Source: Allacma fusca (Eukaryota > Arthropoda > Collembola > Symphypleona > Sminthuridae). From it: 64,000 nt of DNA. Below the pieces are notes generated by a model, which was not told where the DNA came from, made no database searches, and saw only the letters and a list, made by a program, of their open reading frames with translations. The position numbers and the translations under genes were made by a program. The stretch spans positions 54,663,632 through 54,727,631 of the forward strand of contig OX359246.1 in the NCBI GenBank assembly GCA_947179485.1, read 5' to 3'. Numbering within the stretch: position 1 is the stretch's first letter; each line of letters begins with the position of its first letter. This document shows, piece after piece, positions 12,701 to 23,776 of this stretch.

Positions 12701-14959
12701 TATTGTTCACGAAAATTTACAAAATTTACAATTATACCCAAAATTGTGTCCAAATGTTTATCTAAAATTCAGCTCACCGTTTGAAAATAACGCTGAAAAG
12801 AAAAACGAGTATGATATTACGTTCAAAACGTATGTGGCCAGGGCCAAGAATACAACAAGAGGGTCTGAATGCTTAAGTACCGCTAAGCCATCCTTAAATT
12901 CCAGCTGTAAATTAAAATTAAAATTTATACATTAAAATCTTTACCTATAATGATCATTAATTGGGGCAAGAGTATGTAAGAAGAATTATATGTTGTAACT
13001 ATCTATTACAGGACAGATTATTATTTGATTATAATGGCTATTTAAAATTACAATAATTATATAATTAGTGACTAAATGGCACATAAAAATAAGTTGACGA
13101 TTATCGCTTACTAATCATAGAAAAATGTACCTTTAAAATAAATATCATGAGAACCACAATAAACAAAAGTAAGATGTAGGAGCGAATGAACCATGCTAGC
13201 CAATGCTGCCAACTTGGGAGACCCATTATCTTCATAAATTCCTGCATTTGAAAAAATGATTTCACATATCAAATACCTCGAATCTTCAATATTTCGAATT
13301 CATTTTGTATTCCAAAACCAGTACCTTCAGTCTGGAAGATTTCTCATGAATGATTTGCTTTGTGAGCTCCATGACGTTGTAGGTAAATGCTGCAGCCATG
13401 AAATATGCCAAAAACATTTGCATAATAAATGAGAATTTGTCTTCAGTGAAAGCCGGTGCGGGGAATCTTTGTAAACGTAAATCGTATTTCTGAAAATCCG
13501 AGGCTTGGGTTGAATTGAGTAGAATAAGCATTATGGCTTCATTCATAGCTTGTTGCAGGAATAAGTACCCTTCGTCAAAGTAGCCTGTTTTTGTTTTAAC
13601 CAATTTCCCAATTATTACTCAAGACCTTTGAATACGGGCATTGTAGCAGGGTAAGTTTTTAAAGTAATTACTATAATAGATATGAGACACGTATGGTACA
13701 CATTAGTCTAATAACTTTAAAGATCTTTTTTAAAAATTTGTAAAATGTAGATATCACATACAGATATACGTAACCGTAATGCTATGAGTCTATAAAATCA
13801 CAGATAATCACCTGGAAATCCTCCATATTCTTTACGTCTAGACCGGGGCCCTCCAAACACCTGAACAGGCCATATATAATTTATGAACCAATTCGGCCTT
13901 GAGTTTTCTTGATCTTCAAGTGTTTTGTAAGTATTTCGTTGGGATCCAGGAAATTTCAAAGTGTACTGCAAATTTTAGATACCATTGTATACCATTTGAC
14001 GTACATACATTGTATTGTACTGCAGCAAGTCACATTTCTTGTACATGCGTTGGGGTCATGTGAGCCCAGGGTTTACTTATATAGAACATTAAATAATTCA
14101 CTTGCATTCAAATTGAGAAATTTTCGATCGTAATCTTAAGCAGAATTTCAATTCACACCATTTTATACTATCTATGTGTAAATTAATTAAACTACAGTGT
14201 TGTTGACTACAGAGTACTCTCGTTGTAAATGTAAAAGCCTTTTCTCTGCTGTGGCAAGCAAAATCTTTGGACACATTACTGTTTGCCACATTTGGAATTT
14301 TTTTTCCTTACAAGAGCATATCATATAAAAATAAATGTTTATTCTTATAGGAAGAAAATACGGTATTAAGGATTCATTTCAGATTCCTTAACTTACCTTA
14401 ATATCCTTTGGTAGTCTTTTCATTCCAACATGGGAAAAAATGACTCCTGCCAAAATTCTCTCATTTTCGTGTTCGTCCGGTTTATTTGACCGTTCGTTGT
14501 ATGCATTGGTCAGTTGCTCTTCGCGATCGAATGCAGTGACTACAAGTAGAAATTTTACATGAAGAATGCATTAGATTCGATTTTTTGCAAGTGAAGCCAC
14601 TTACTTAAATATTAGCAAACAAATAAGTAACAGTTATAATGTTGGTTCTTACAGTTGTATTCCAGTCCTCGAGATTTGAAGGAATTATTCTGAACAAGCT
14701 GCATGATTTTGTCCGTCATTGAATTTGAAGGTGAGTAGTAAATAACATTGGCTGCATATTTGACTACGAAAGGATTCTTTTGAGGATTGAAGGCTTTGTA
14801 AATAGTTGGATTAGGAACCTCTTCTGTTTTTATGACAACACGAATTACAGAAAATGCTGAGATGCATACAAGCGGGAAAATAATAGATGCTGCCAATGAA
14901 CGTTTTTCCCGGAATAAAATCTTGAAATTTTTCCAAAGAAGTAACTTTAAGCCCTTCAT
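6758..14959 (-). CDS. ABC transporter subfamily A, full-length ABCA3-like (23 exons, 1685 aa)
   Basis: Lipid-type ABC exporter with two membrane halves and two nucleotide-binding domains. Exons in transcript order: 14653-14959, 14397-14539, 13812-13965, 13325-13584, 13131-13241, 12778-12904, 12304-12662, 11936-12191, 11661-11815, 11398-11553, 11098-11308, 10714-10963, 10292-10526, 10072-10167, 9847-9996, 9092-9719, 8763-8981, 8481-8654, 8120-8219, 7613-8002, 7202-7529, 7041-7110, 6758-6936. The sum is 1686 codons with the stop, close to human ABCA3. It starts [12 protein letters not shown], typical of ABCA proteins. NBD1: Walker [10 protein letters not shown] about 558, signature LSGGMKRKL about 657, Walker [14 protein letters not shown] about 677. 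NBD2: GINGAGKSS about 1394, [10 protein letters not shown] about 1493, [14 protein letters not shown] about 1512. All ATPase motifs are intact. The substrate is not shown; lipids are the family norm. The acceptor of exon 17 was set by reading frame. Confidence 0.93.
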
Positions 14960-16245
14960 TTTTGCTCTCCCGAAAGACGCACAGGCAGAAATGCAAGCAG
15001 CATCCCAATCTGAGTCAGTTATTATCGTCCAGTATTTATAGTCAGCTTATTTTTTATTATAAAAATTGACATAACAAAGAAAGTGCAGTAACTTATTTTC
15101 TATATAAAACCGGCCGGATGTTATTACTGATTGTAAAATTGAGTACTTTTTGAGATGACATCATTTTTTCCAGTAGATAGTTTTACAACTTTTCAATAAT
15201 TATTACACTTTCTGCTTTATCAATTGTTTCCATTTATGTTTACTACAATCATACATGGAGGGAATAAACTTATTATGTATGTATTAACTTTTAGTGAGTC
15301 ACGCATGCAATAAAATTGTTTCAAAAGAATGGTCCATACAAAATATTCATACAAATTGTTAGAATTGGATTGTTATGAAGGATGATGACGATGTCTTGAC
15401 TCATGTAGTCAATTATGTGGAAACAAGTTTAATGTTACTAATTTTATTACTCCTCCCTGGTGTCCACAATCCACCCAACTGCTATAAAAAATATCAAGGA
15501 AAAACGACAAGGTTCCGACCGTGAAATTATCAATTACCCATTAATATGTCAATCTATGTATGTATGTACAGGGTATCATATCCTTTTGTACCCGCTCCCC
15601 CTAACCCATACAAGAATTGCGACCAGTCGTCAAAAACGTGAAGCAAAGGTGAAATTTATTGAGAATATTATTATTTATAGAAAATTGTGTGACGCTTGTT
15701 TGTAAAAAATTCCTCGTTCAGATGCAATCAAGGAAGGAAATGTCTTCACAATTTACTGTTTTCAGGTAGGATTAGAGGTTGTTTGTACAATTTTGAGATC
15801 CAGTGCAACTCGTACTCACTCGCCAACTCATTCTTTGACTCACACTGAAGCCAGGGGTTTTTATTGTTTTTATTTAGTAACTTGAATACCACCCATATTC
15901 ATTTGTCTTGGTATAATTTTGACGTGACATCATTTACCAACCTGATGGCAATGCCCTTAGAATGTTTTAATTCAATTTCACTACCAAGCTAGTGAGTGCG
16001 GTCATCAGTATAATTATGTATATCCAGGTAAATGGTAATCAATAATTTTATGATTGATAATTTTAGCCTAATGTTACGACCGTCAGTAGAACGGATGACT
16101 TCCAGTGGTTTATATCTTTACAAATGATACGTGTCAACACCTCAGATTATTTAGACATTAGAGCATGGAAATTATAATTTATAATTGCATAATTTGACAC
16201 TAATACTGGCCGGATTTACATAATTATTACATAGATTCCAGATTT
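14960..16245. other. Intergenic region, no gene recognised
   Basis: Lies upstream of the ABCA gene and downstream of Amt-1. It should contain the ABCA promoter. Only short chance open frames were seen, and no repeat structure was noted. Confidence 0.45.
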
Positions 16246-17995
16246 TCAATCGTTTTTAATCGTTCCCTTTTCAGCTTCGTCGTTTGAAATTACTCCCTGT
16301 AACATAGTTTGGGCTGATTCCACGAAAATTGGTTTTAAGATATCTTTATCCTTATTTAGCAAACTCAAACTTTCAGGAATCCTGGAACCCTCACTCTCAA
16401 TATCTTCCAAATGATGATACATACTATCTCCTAATTCACTCTTGTCGATTCCTTGAAGTTCCACTTCCTCAGGAACTCGGACGTGCAAACCTGGGATTTT
16501 ATCAATGACGTACAGGATAATCAGACTCCATACAAAAGACCACAAAACACCGGCTACAGTGTCTATCAACTGAATTCCGACTTGTTTCCAGTTCTCGTCG
16601 AGCCAGCCTCCTTCAATTATTGTCCCGTCCACTGCCGCTACGGATTTCTGGGCAAAGACCCCCGTCAGAATGTTCCCAACGATTCCTCCCATGCCATGGA
16701 CGCAAAATACCTACGACAAATTATTAATGAAGTGTTACAATCACCAATACTAGAAATTGTAGCACTATGAAGGTATACTGTATACACCATATGTAAAGTT
16801 AAAAAAAGTTACATCAAAAGCATCATCCATCGGTAGGAATCTCTTTAGACCCAAACAAAAGTGGCAGGACAGAGCACCCAGAAACCCAAAGGCCAGAGAT
16901 GAGCTTGGTGTAACGTAACCAGACGCAGGGGTTATGGCAACCAAACCACAAATAGCGCCACAGCAGAACCCAAACGCTGATAACTTCTTGTCCTTCCGAT
17001 AGTCCAGAGCTGCCCAGGTAACCCCTCCAACGGATGCCGCCAGGTTTGTCGTTATAAATACAACCACAGCGCGTAGATTTGGCTTGAGTCCTGAGCCAGC
17101 ATTTGCAATTAACCAGCCGAGCCAAATAAAACTTGTTCCAAGAATCACATGAGCCATGCTGTGGGGGGGCTTGTCTTTAGGATTCTGTCGCTTCCCCATC
17201 ACTAAAGCGTAAGCAAGGGCCGCTGTACCTGTGGAGATGTGAACTGGAGTTCCACCACCGTAATCCAAGGCTGAGAAATAGAATGGAAACCGTTATTTTT
17301 AAAAGTTTAGCAGAACAAATGTGGAAAGTGTTGCTACACAAAATCTTACCTCCAAGAAGATACGTCCAACCATTTGGATTCCAGGTCCAATAGGTTAAGA
17401 AGTCAAAGACGACCGTGGACCAGATAAAAATGAAAATCACCGAAGGCAAAAGTCTTGCACGTTCAGCCACGGCGCCGATGATAATGGTTGGTGTTATAGA
17501 TGCGAAAAGGCAATACCAGATCCCGACTAGTAACGCAGGTATTTGTGGGTTTCCGATTGATGAGCCTGAGCCAATATTCCTTAAAAATATATGATCCACA
17601 TTTCCTATGAGGGGTCCTCCCGTATTGCTTAGGCACAGCGTGTACCCTATGATGTACCACTAGTCAAATAGATATACATTTTGAGGTGAAATAGAAGGAC
17701 AAAACTATTTTAGTATTTTTACATTTGAAACATGCTTTTTTCCTTACACACTTTTGTTTACCTGAATAGAAACTAGTGCTACACTCCAAAAACAAGTTAT
17801 GATCAAAATAAGGGAGCTTTTCCTCGGAGCCATGCCATTGTAGAAGAAACCCACGCCGGGAATCATTATCCATGTAATGGCAGTACATGCCAAAATCCAG
17901 GTGACTTCCCCACTGTCAAATTCTGAGATCTTCTGCGTTTCATGCTGATCTAGCTCCTCAGTCTGATTTGAGACAAATTTGGTAATGTCAATCAT
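16246..17995 (-). CDS. Ammonium transporter Amt-1 (4 exons, 488 aa)
   Basis: Amt/MEP-type channel that moves ammonium across the membrane. Exons: 17762-17995, 17350-17659, 16813-17270, 16246-16710; 489 codons with the stop. The family signature PGVGFFYNGMAPRKS follows a short extracellular N-terminus with an N-glycosylation sequon (NQT). The paired pore histidines are His192 in PVHISTG and His339 in VHGMGG. The conserved cytoplasmic tail resembles the regulatory C-terminus of the family (LQGIDKSELGDSMY). The first three exons have exactly the lengths (234, 310, 458) and phases of the matching parts of Amt-2 at 23.8-26.1 kb, so the two arose by duplication. The start at 17995 is supported by alignment to Amt-2. 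Confidence 0.93.
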
Positions 17996-19958
17996 TGAAT
18001 GACGGAGTTTGATTGCAAAATTTTTATTTTCAAGAGGACTACTACTATGCTAATTATGTTATAATATTTATCTAGACTGTGGGAAAAGTTAGTGGGAAAC
18101 GATTTTTCTAAGCAATGCTGTTTCCCATATTCTAGATTTTAAATATGATTAATTATAAGTACATTGAGTTCAAATAAAATTTTGAAAGCAGTCCCAGACA
18201 GGACTGACTGGAATTTATAAACAAAATACGTATACAAGTGCATAGGAATGTAAAAAGCTTTATATAATTATTTGACATAGTTGAGCCATGTTATGTAATT
18301 ACTTGAAGGTAAGTGGATGATAAATAAATGTTTTTTATTGACACAAATGTAACGAGATAGGAATCTGGACAATTCATTTATTTTGAGTTCAACCCCGTAA
18401 GTATAATAATGTAGAGTGCAGCAATTAAAGCACGAACATCTACAATCTACATAAAGAATGATAATTCTCTTGAAACTCACAAGCAAACGTTGTGACATGT
18501 ACACTCAAGATCGGGATATGATTTTGTGTTACAGTGTCTTAAAATTAAAATTGGAAATTATGATCTAAATTGGAAATTCAGCTGCTTGATTCAGCATTTA
18601 CTATTTTAAATCCATAAGAATTTTGAATTTTTAAAAGTCGGAGGGTTACCAAAACCTCATAATTAAACACAGTTATTCGCTCAAATTCAAACCTTATTAA
18701 GTTAAACTGGAGTTCAAACAAGTTTCGAGTAGTATTTGAGTTCAAACACAAGTTTCGAGGTCTAAAACTCTTGGACGAGATTGTTGTTACAAACGCGAGT
18801 TAGAACTCGGGTGTAACTTTAAGCTCGAATTTGAACCCAAGTATAACTTAAAACTAGAGCTTAAACTCACTCATGAGTGTTTCCCTTGTATTTAGCCAAA
18901 AATAATTTGAATTTGAAATATCCTTGAACTTGAAACTTGAATGATGGGCTTTTGGTAACTCTTTACAGTTCTGATGCATTTAACATGGGAAATGCTGAGT
19001 CGCAGGCAATTAAAGCTCCCACTTGATTAATATTTGAATAAACATTGAAAACGACTATTCCTGTTGGGATTTACCATAAGAATTCACATGAGCTAGAGTA
19101 TGAGGTTTAGGTATTTTATATTTTCGCCCGATTTCCCAAAAAGCGCTTCCTAACTTTTGCGCTCTTAGGGACTAGGTGAGTTATCTACACTCACAAAAAA
19201 CATCAATCCTATCTTGCGCGGACATGTCACGACATTTGCTTGTCAGTTAAAATCAAGAGCATTCAATCAGTTTTAGACAACAAAAGGCGATTCAAACAAT
19301 AGAAGGCATAAGTTTCTAGGAATTCCTAAAATCAGGGGTATCGTAATCACGAAAAATGAACTCACATGCATGAAGTACCTTATTTCAGGATCAATGTCCA
19401 GTAAATGCTGATGATATCAGTTGTAATGCAAACCTAGATTTGACCAAACCAGGTAAATACATATGTACTGTGGTCAGTATGTCATGGATTTTTACATCAA
19501 AACGGTTCCTATCATCAATCTATTTTCGTAAGGCATATGCATATATACGTACATGCACGTCTTGTACTATAAACAGTAAGTCACGGATTAATTCGGCAAA
19601 TGCAAATTCACATTATACGAAGGAAATATTTCAATTTATTGAAACTGCATTATCAAATGATAAAATAATAAATTACATACATACATACGAGCTTATTATG
19701 TAATAATTATACAATTACATTACAGTACCATGGTAATTGTCCTGCTTAATAATTTTTAGTTAATTATTGAATTTAAGCAATCCTAAGCAAGTTATTTTGT
19801 CAGTCTTCTGGAAGGGCCATGAATAGTTTCTGTACAACAATGGTACATATTTCTGTTGAAGGAAATAGATTTGACAATAGAATAAAATGAATTTATTAAA
19901 ATTTATGCAATGAGATAGGCAAATATGAGAAGATAATATAAACAACAACTTCATTTCG
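17996..19958. other. Intergenic region with a MITE-like element
   Basis: Contains the promoter side of Amt-1 and the 3' side of the SLC7 gene. The recognisable structure is the inverted-repeat element at 18641-18963. The remainder is AT-rich with short chance frames. Confidence 0.5.
18641..18963. mobile_element. MITE-like element with degenerate repeat arms
   Basis: The ends are imperfect inverted repeats. The left end begins GAGGGTTACCAAAACC and the right end, read on the minus strand, begins AAGAGTTACCAAAAGC, with about 19 of the first 24 positions matching. Between them the sequence is a degenerate array of AGTTCAAACTCG-like words in both orientations. No matching target-site duplication is visible, so the insertion is old or the ends are slightly misplaced. 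Confidence 0.5.
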
Positions 19959-22697
19959 CTATTTACCATTGCATTTGTAAAAAATCTGGGGAAGATTTTT
20001 TCGCCTGACTAATAGATAATATACAGGTATCCCAGTTAATACTATCAGACATCCGATCCCAGCTTCCCACGGTGCTACATAAATGGGAAGAACGAACAGG
20101 AAGAGAGATACTACAAGGTAAAAGACTGGGAGGGAAATGTTGATCTAAATAAAAATAAAAAAAGCATTAATGGCATACGCATAATTTTACATTCATAACA
20201 ATAAAACAGGATGTTGTATATGTATGTAATGCTACGTTCATATCGAAATTCTGCAAGCTAACATTTTTCGTCAGTAATATAACTTGCTGAACAATCACGT
20301 CGCTTTTCCGCTGCAAGCGCAAGCAATTCGCCTCTTGGCAACGTGAAACATACATATGTACGATTAGACACTTTTCATATGCGTCGTTAATTCAACGCTA
20401 TGCAAAATAGCGGCGACAAACATGTAATAACAGTGCGCGGCATAGGGGTTTGTTCAAAACTACTTGAAATTAAATAGGAATGCTAAAAAACTGCTTCAGT
20501 TTGCACATCAAAGTTCATAAAAGCGAGTTATACTTGATTTCTGCAAGTAAATCCGAACCCCTGCAAGTAAATTACCGGCACAGGATAGTAAATAAAGAAA
20601 AAGGTACGAATTTAAAATTTTGAGAAGAATACAAAATTCCTGGGATCATGGATGATATCCAATTATGTCGAAACGTATGTCTGTGTATACAGAGGGAAAT
20701 TTTGGGGAGATCCCTGAACCCAGACAGCTTTTACTCTTCTCAATTTAGTTCCTTCTTATTTATTTAGTTAGATACATATCTCACTAAGCGCATTTTTTGA
20801 TTTCTCTCAAATTACAGGCAGAGACAAATAATGTGAGCAGGACTTGTAAGGCTGCAAGTGACCTTTTAGCTTGCAGAAGTGTAATGTGAACGGCGCATTC
20901 AGAATTGACGCGTGTTTGTTTTGGTTTAGGTAACCTTAATAGGACGTAATCGCTGGGGTTCCTTCCAACGCATGTACAGCATTCCAGCAATAACAGCTGC
21001 CGTTGACAGTGCGTATAAAAAGCCGGCGTAATTAATTAATGTGTAAATCTCACTGATGAACAAGTACACCAAAGAGAGTAGTCCAATGAACACTAGGGAA
21101 GGTGCAGGGGTGAGGCGTGAGTATTGTATCATTGCCAGCATCTTCGGAAATTGACTGTTCCGAGCTCCAACGAATAAAATTCTGGAAATAACCAACCCTC
21201 ATAAATATTGAGCTATGACAAGCACAATAAAAAAGAGACAATGATTGTAAACAGTTACTAAATTATAAAAAAATTCTCATTTCCAATGTTGAATCTTAAC
21301 CTCGCCGAGATCATTAACCCGACAGATAGACCTCCGAATGTGGAAATAGCCACAAAAACTGGCACGGTCCACTGCCAGGATCCGAGCAGTTTCTCAGCAA
21401 AAGTCTACATATAATTCCAAGATTACTTCCAAAAATTATCGTTAATATATAATTCTCTTAGTGCGCCAGAGGTTAATAGATTTGTGTTAACTTGCAATAG
21501 CAGTAGCTTCAGAGAGTATCATTTCTTGCGGTGAAATTACAGAAAAATAAGCCACATTCACCAGAATGTAAATAACCGTAATGATAGCCAAGGAAATATA
21601 AATTGCCCAGGGAAGATTCCTATTAAATTCCATAAAGTCGTATTGATGTATTAATTTTGTTATTCTCATAGATTAAAAAAATCTGTTAACATAAAAGCTA
21701 CCGATTTGGATTCTTCATCTCTTCCGTCATATAATTCAAGGAGTTAGCGCCTCCATAAGCATAAATCCCAGAGTAAAAGGCTAAAGCAATGCTTCCCGGG
21801 TCAAAGTTAGAATCCTTCATGGAATCCTGAAACTGTTCAGTGTGCCCATTTGCTATGGCAACCATCCCTGTGACTGCAATCACTAGTAAAGCAGCAATTT
21901 TAGCAATTAAAAATACGTTTTGCAACTTTGCAGTGATCCGGACATCATAGCTATTCAGGAAGATCAAGAAAGAGACGAGAAGTGCTGCTATTATTCGAAT
22001 GGCTGATTCTGGAAGGATACAATCCGTTCCGAAGAATGGAATGATTATATACTGAGCGCAGACCAGCGCTAACACTGCATAGTTGACTGGGCTAAAATCC
22101 ACCAAAAAGGTTATTTTCAGACATGTTATTGCAAAAAACATTCCCTTGAATATGTTACGCCAAAAATGTGTTCCTCACATAAAAACCATGACCGTAGCCC
22201 AAAGATAAAGGAATGCTGGGAGGTCTCCAAAAGCAACATGTAAGTAATGGTAGTCAGCCCCGGAGGTTGGGAAAGTAGTGCCTAATTCAGCATAGCATAT
22301 TGCCCCAATAGTGGAAATTATCCCACTCCCTGCCCATACGATCAGACTGAGACCAACGGAGCCGGCGGATTCAGTTATGCCTTTTGGAGAGATAAAGAGG
22401 CCTGCACAAAAACCCAGAAGAAAATAATTTTTCATTAGACCAATAATGATATTAAAGCAGCAAAAGGGGTCGATTAATTTGAGGCTAAACTCTACTGTAC
22501 CCTATAACATATTCATATTAATGGAACACAGTAATTATTTCATGACTTATTTCACCTGACCCAATGATTGCACCAACAGTCACACCAATTCCCTCAAACA
22601 GTCCAATTTCTTTTTTTAACCTCACTCGATTAGGTTCTCTGTCTGTTCCATAGTTTCTTACGTCGGTAAGTAGTTCGGAGGAATTTGTGACACTCAT
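19959..22697 (-). CDS. SLC7 heteromeric amino-acid transporter light chain (7 exons, 471 aa)
   Basis: LAT-type amino-acid exchanger of the APC superfamily, about 12 membrane segments. Exons: 22556-22697, 22179-22401, 21702-22091, 21496-21619, 21301-21404, 20935-21181, 19959-20144; 472 codons with the stop. The diagnostic TM1 motif GAIIGSGLFISPKG spans exons 1-2, followed by GSVGLSLIVWAGSG and CYAELGTTFPTSG. Cys146 after TM3 (GTDCILPES) sits where family light chains form a disulfide with the SLC3 heavy chain, so this protein probably pairs with one. The intron after exon 4 uses a GC-AG donor (GCAAGT at 21495-21490); a GT donor one codon later gives the wrong phase. The start is the ATG giving MSVTNSSELL. 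Whether it prefers neutral or cationic amino acids cannot be read here. It lies between the two ammonium transporters. Confidence 0.9.
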
Positions 22698-23776
22698 TTC
22701 AATTTTATTTAACACTAGACTTTAGTAATGGAAACCGGTCTCTCTAATTTTTATTTTTATTTTTTGACTACTATATACATTGGAAGACACAAATACAAAT
22801 TACAGGCGTTACTTTAGAAAAAACAGAAATCCCTGTTGTTTGTATTTATTAACTTTGTCCTACGTATTTTCAATTGAAAGCTCTGACTGATATTTTCCAA
22901 AGGCAGGCATGAGCAAGTGCCTCCAGTGAAAGGAAATAATTTATTAAATTTTGGCCCGTAAAACTTTTCTAAATCAATCACAGAACAGATGATGCAGTTG
23001 CAGATTTGTACATCCGGCAATAAAAATAACTCCGAGAATAACAAAATTGATTTGTTCAACTGTATGTGGATTTGTTTGCATTATACTGTTTTAAATAATG
23101 CATGAAGCTCCATAAATTTTGCCAACCTTGTGGGATGACTTCATACCATGAATAAATTCTGTGTGAGTAGCTCACATCAATATCTTTCGACACTGACAAT
23201 CAGCTGTGGGCATTGATGAAGTGACAGCACTGGCAGTGAGATCACTCAAAGTTAAACTGAGAGTATTTCAGGTAAGTATACTCATCACTTGTCAAGCACG
23301 TGATTTTGTAGACAAGTCTACTGCCTGAAAGCATACATCTACATATTGTCAGAAGTTGCCCTGATAGGTTTGTTCTTGACAGATGGGACGTGAAATGATA
23401 CTGCAATATTTACTTTCAGTTAGATACATATCAGTGTATACACGTGAAGACAGCAGAGCAATTCAAAGCCTGATAATAAAAATGGATACGCTGTCTCATG
23501 AATATTGTACATGTCTATTATCCTATACTGTATTTGCAGAAAATATTATTGGAATTTAATAAAACTTTATTTTGCTACTACTAACACAAACGTTCTAAGG
23601 GTAATTTGTACATTAAAAGTAGATCGTAATTTTGCGGGTTTATTTACAAAATGCTTTGGTATTTTAAAACCAACTTTTCCTTGAAATCAAACCAGTAAAA
23701 TAAAAGGCACATTGTGAGTAAGAATATAACAGGATAGGGAAATTGTGGATGGTGGAATACAACCATTGCATTTTTT
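22698..23776. other. Intergenic region between SLC7 and Amt-2
   Basis: AT-rich. It should hold the SLC7 promoter and the 3' untranslated region of Amt-2. No repeat or RNA gene was recognised. Confidence 0.45.
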
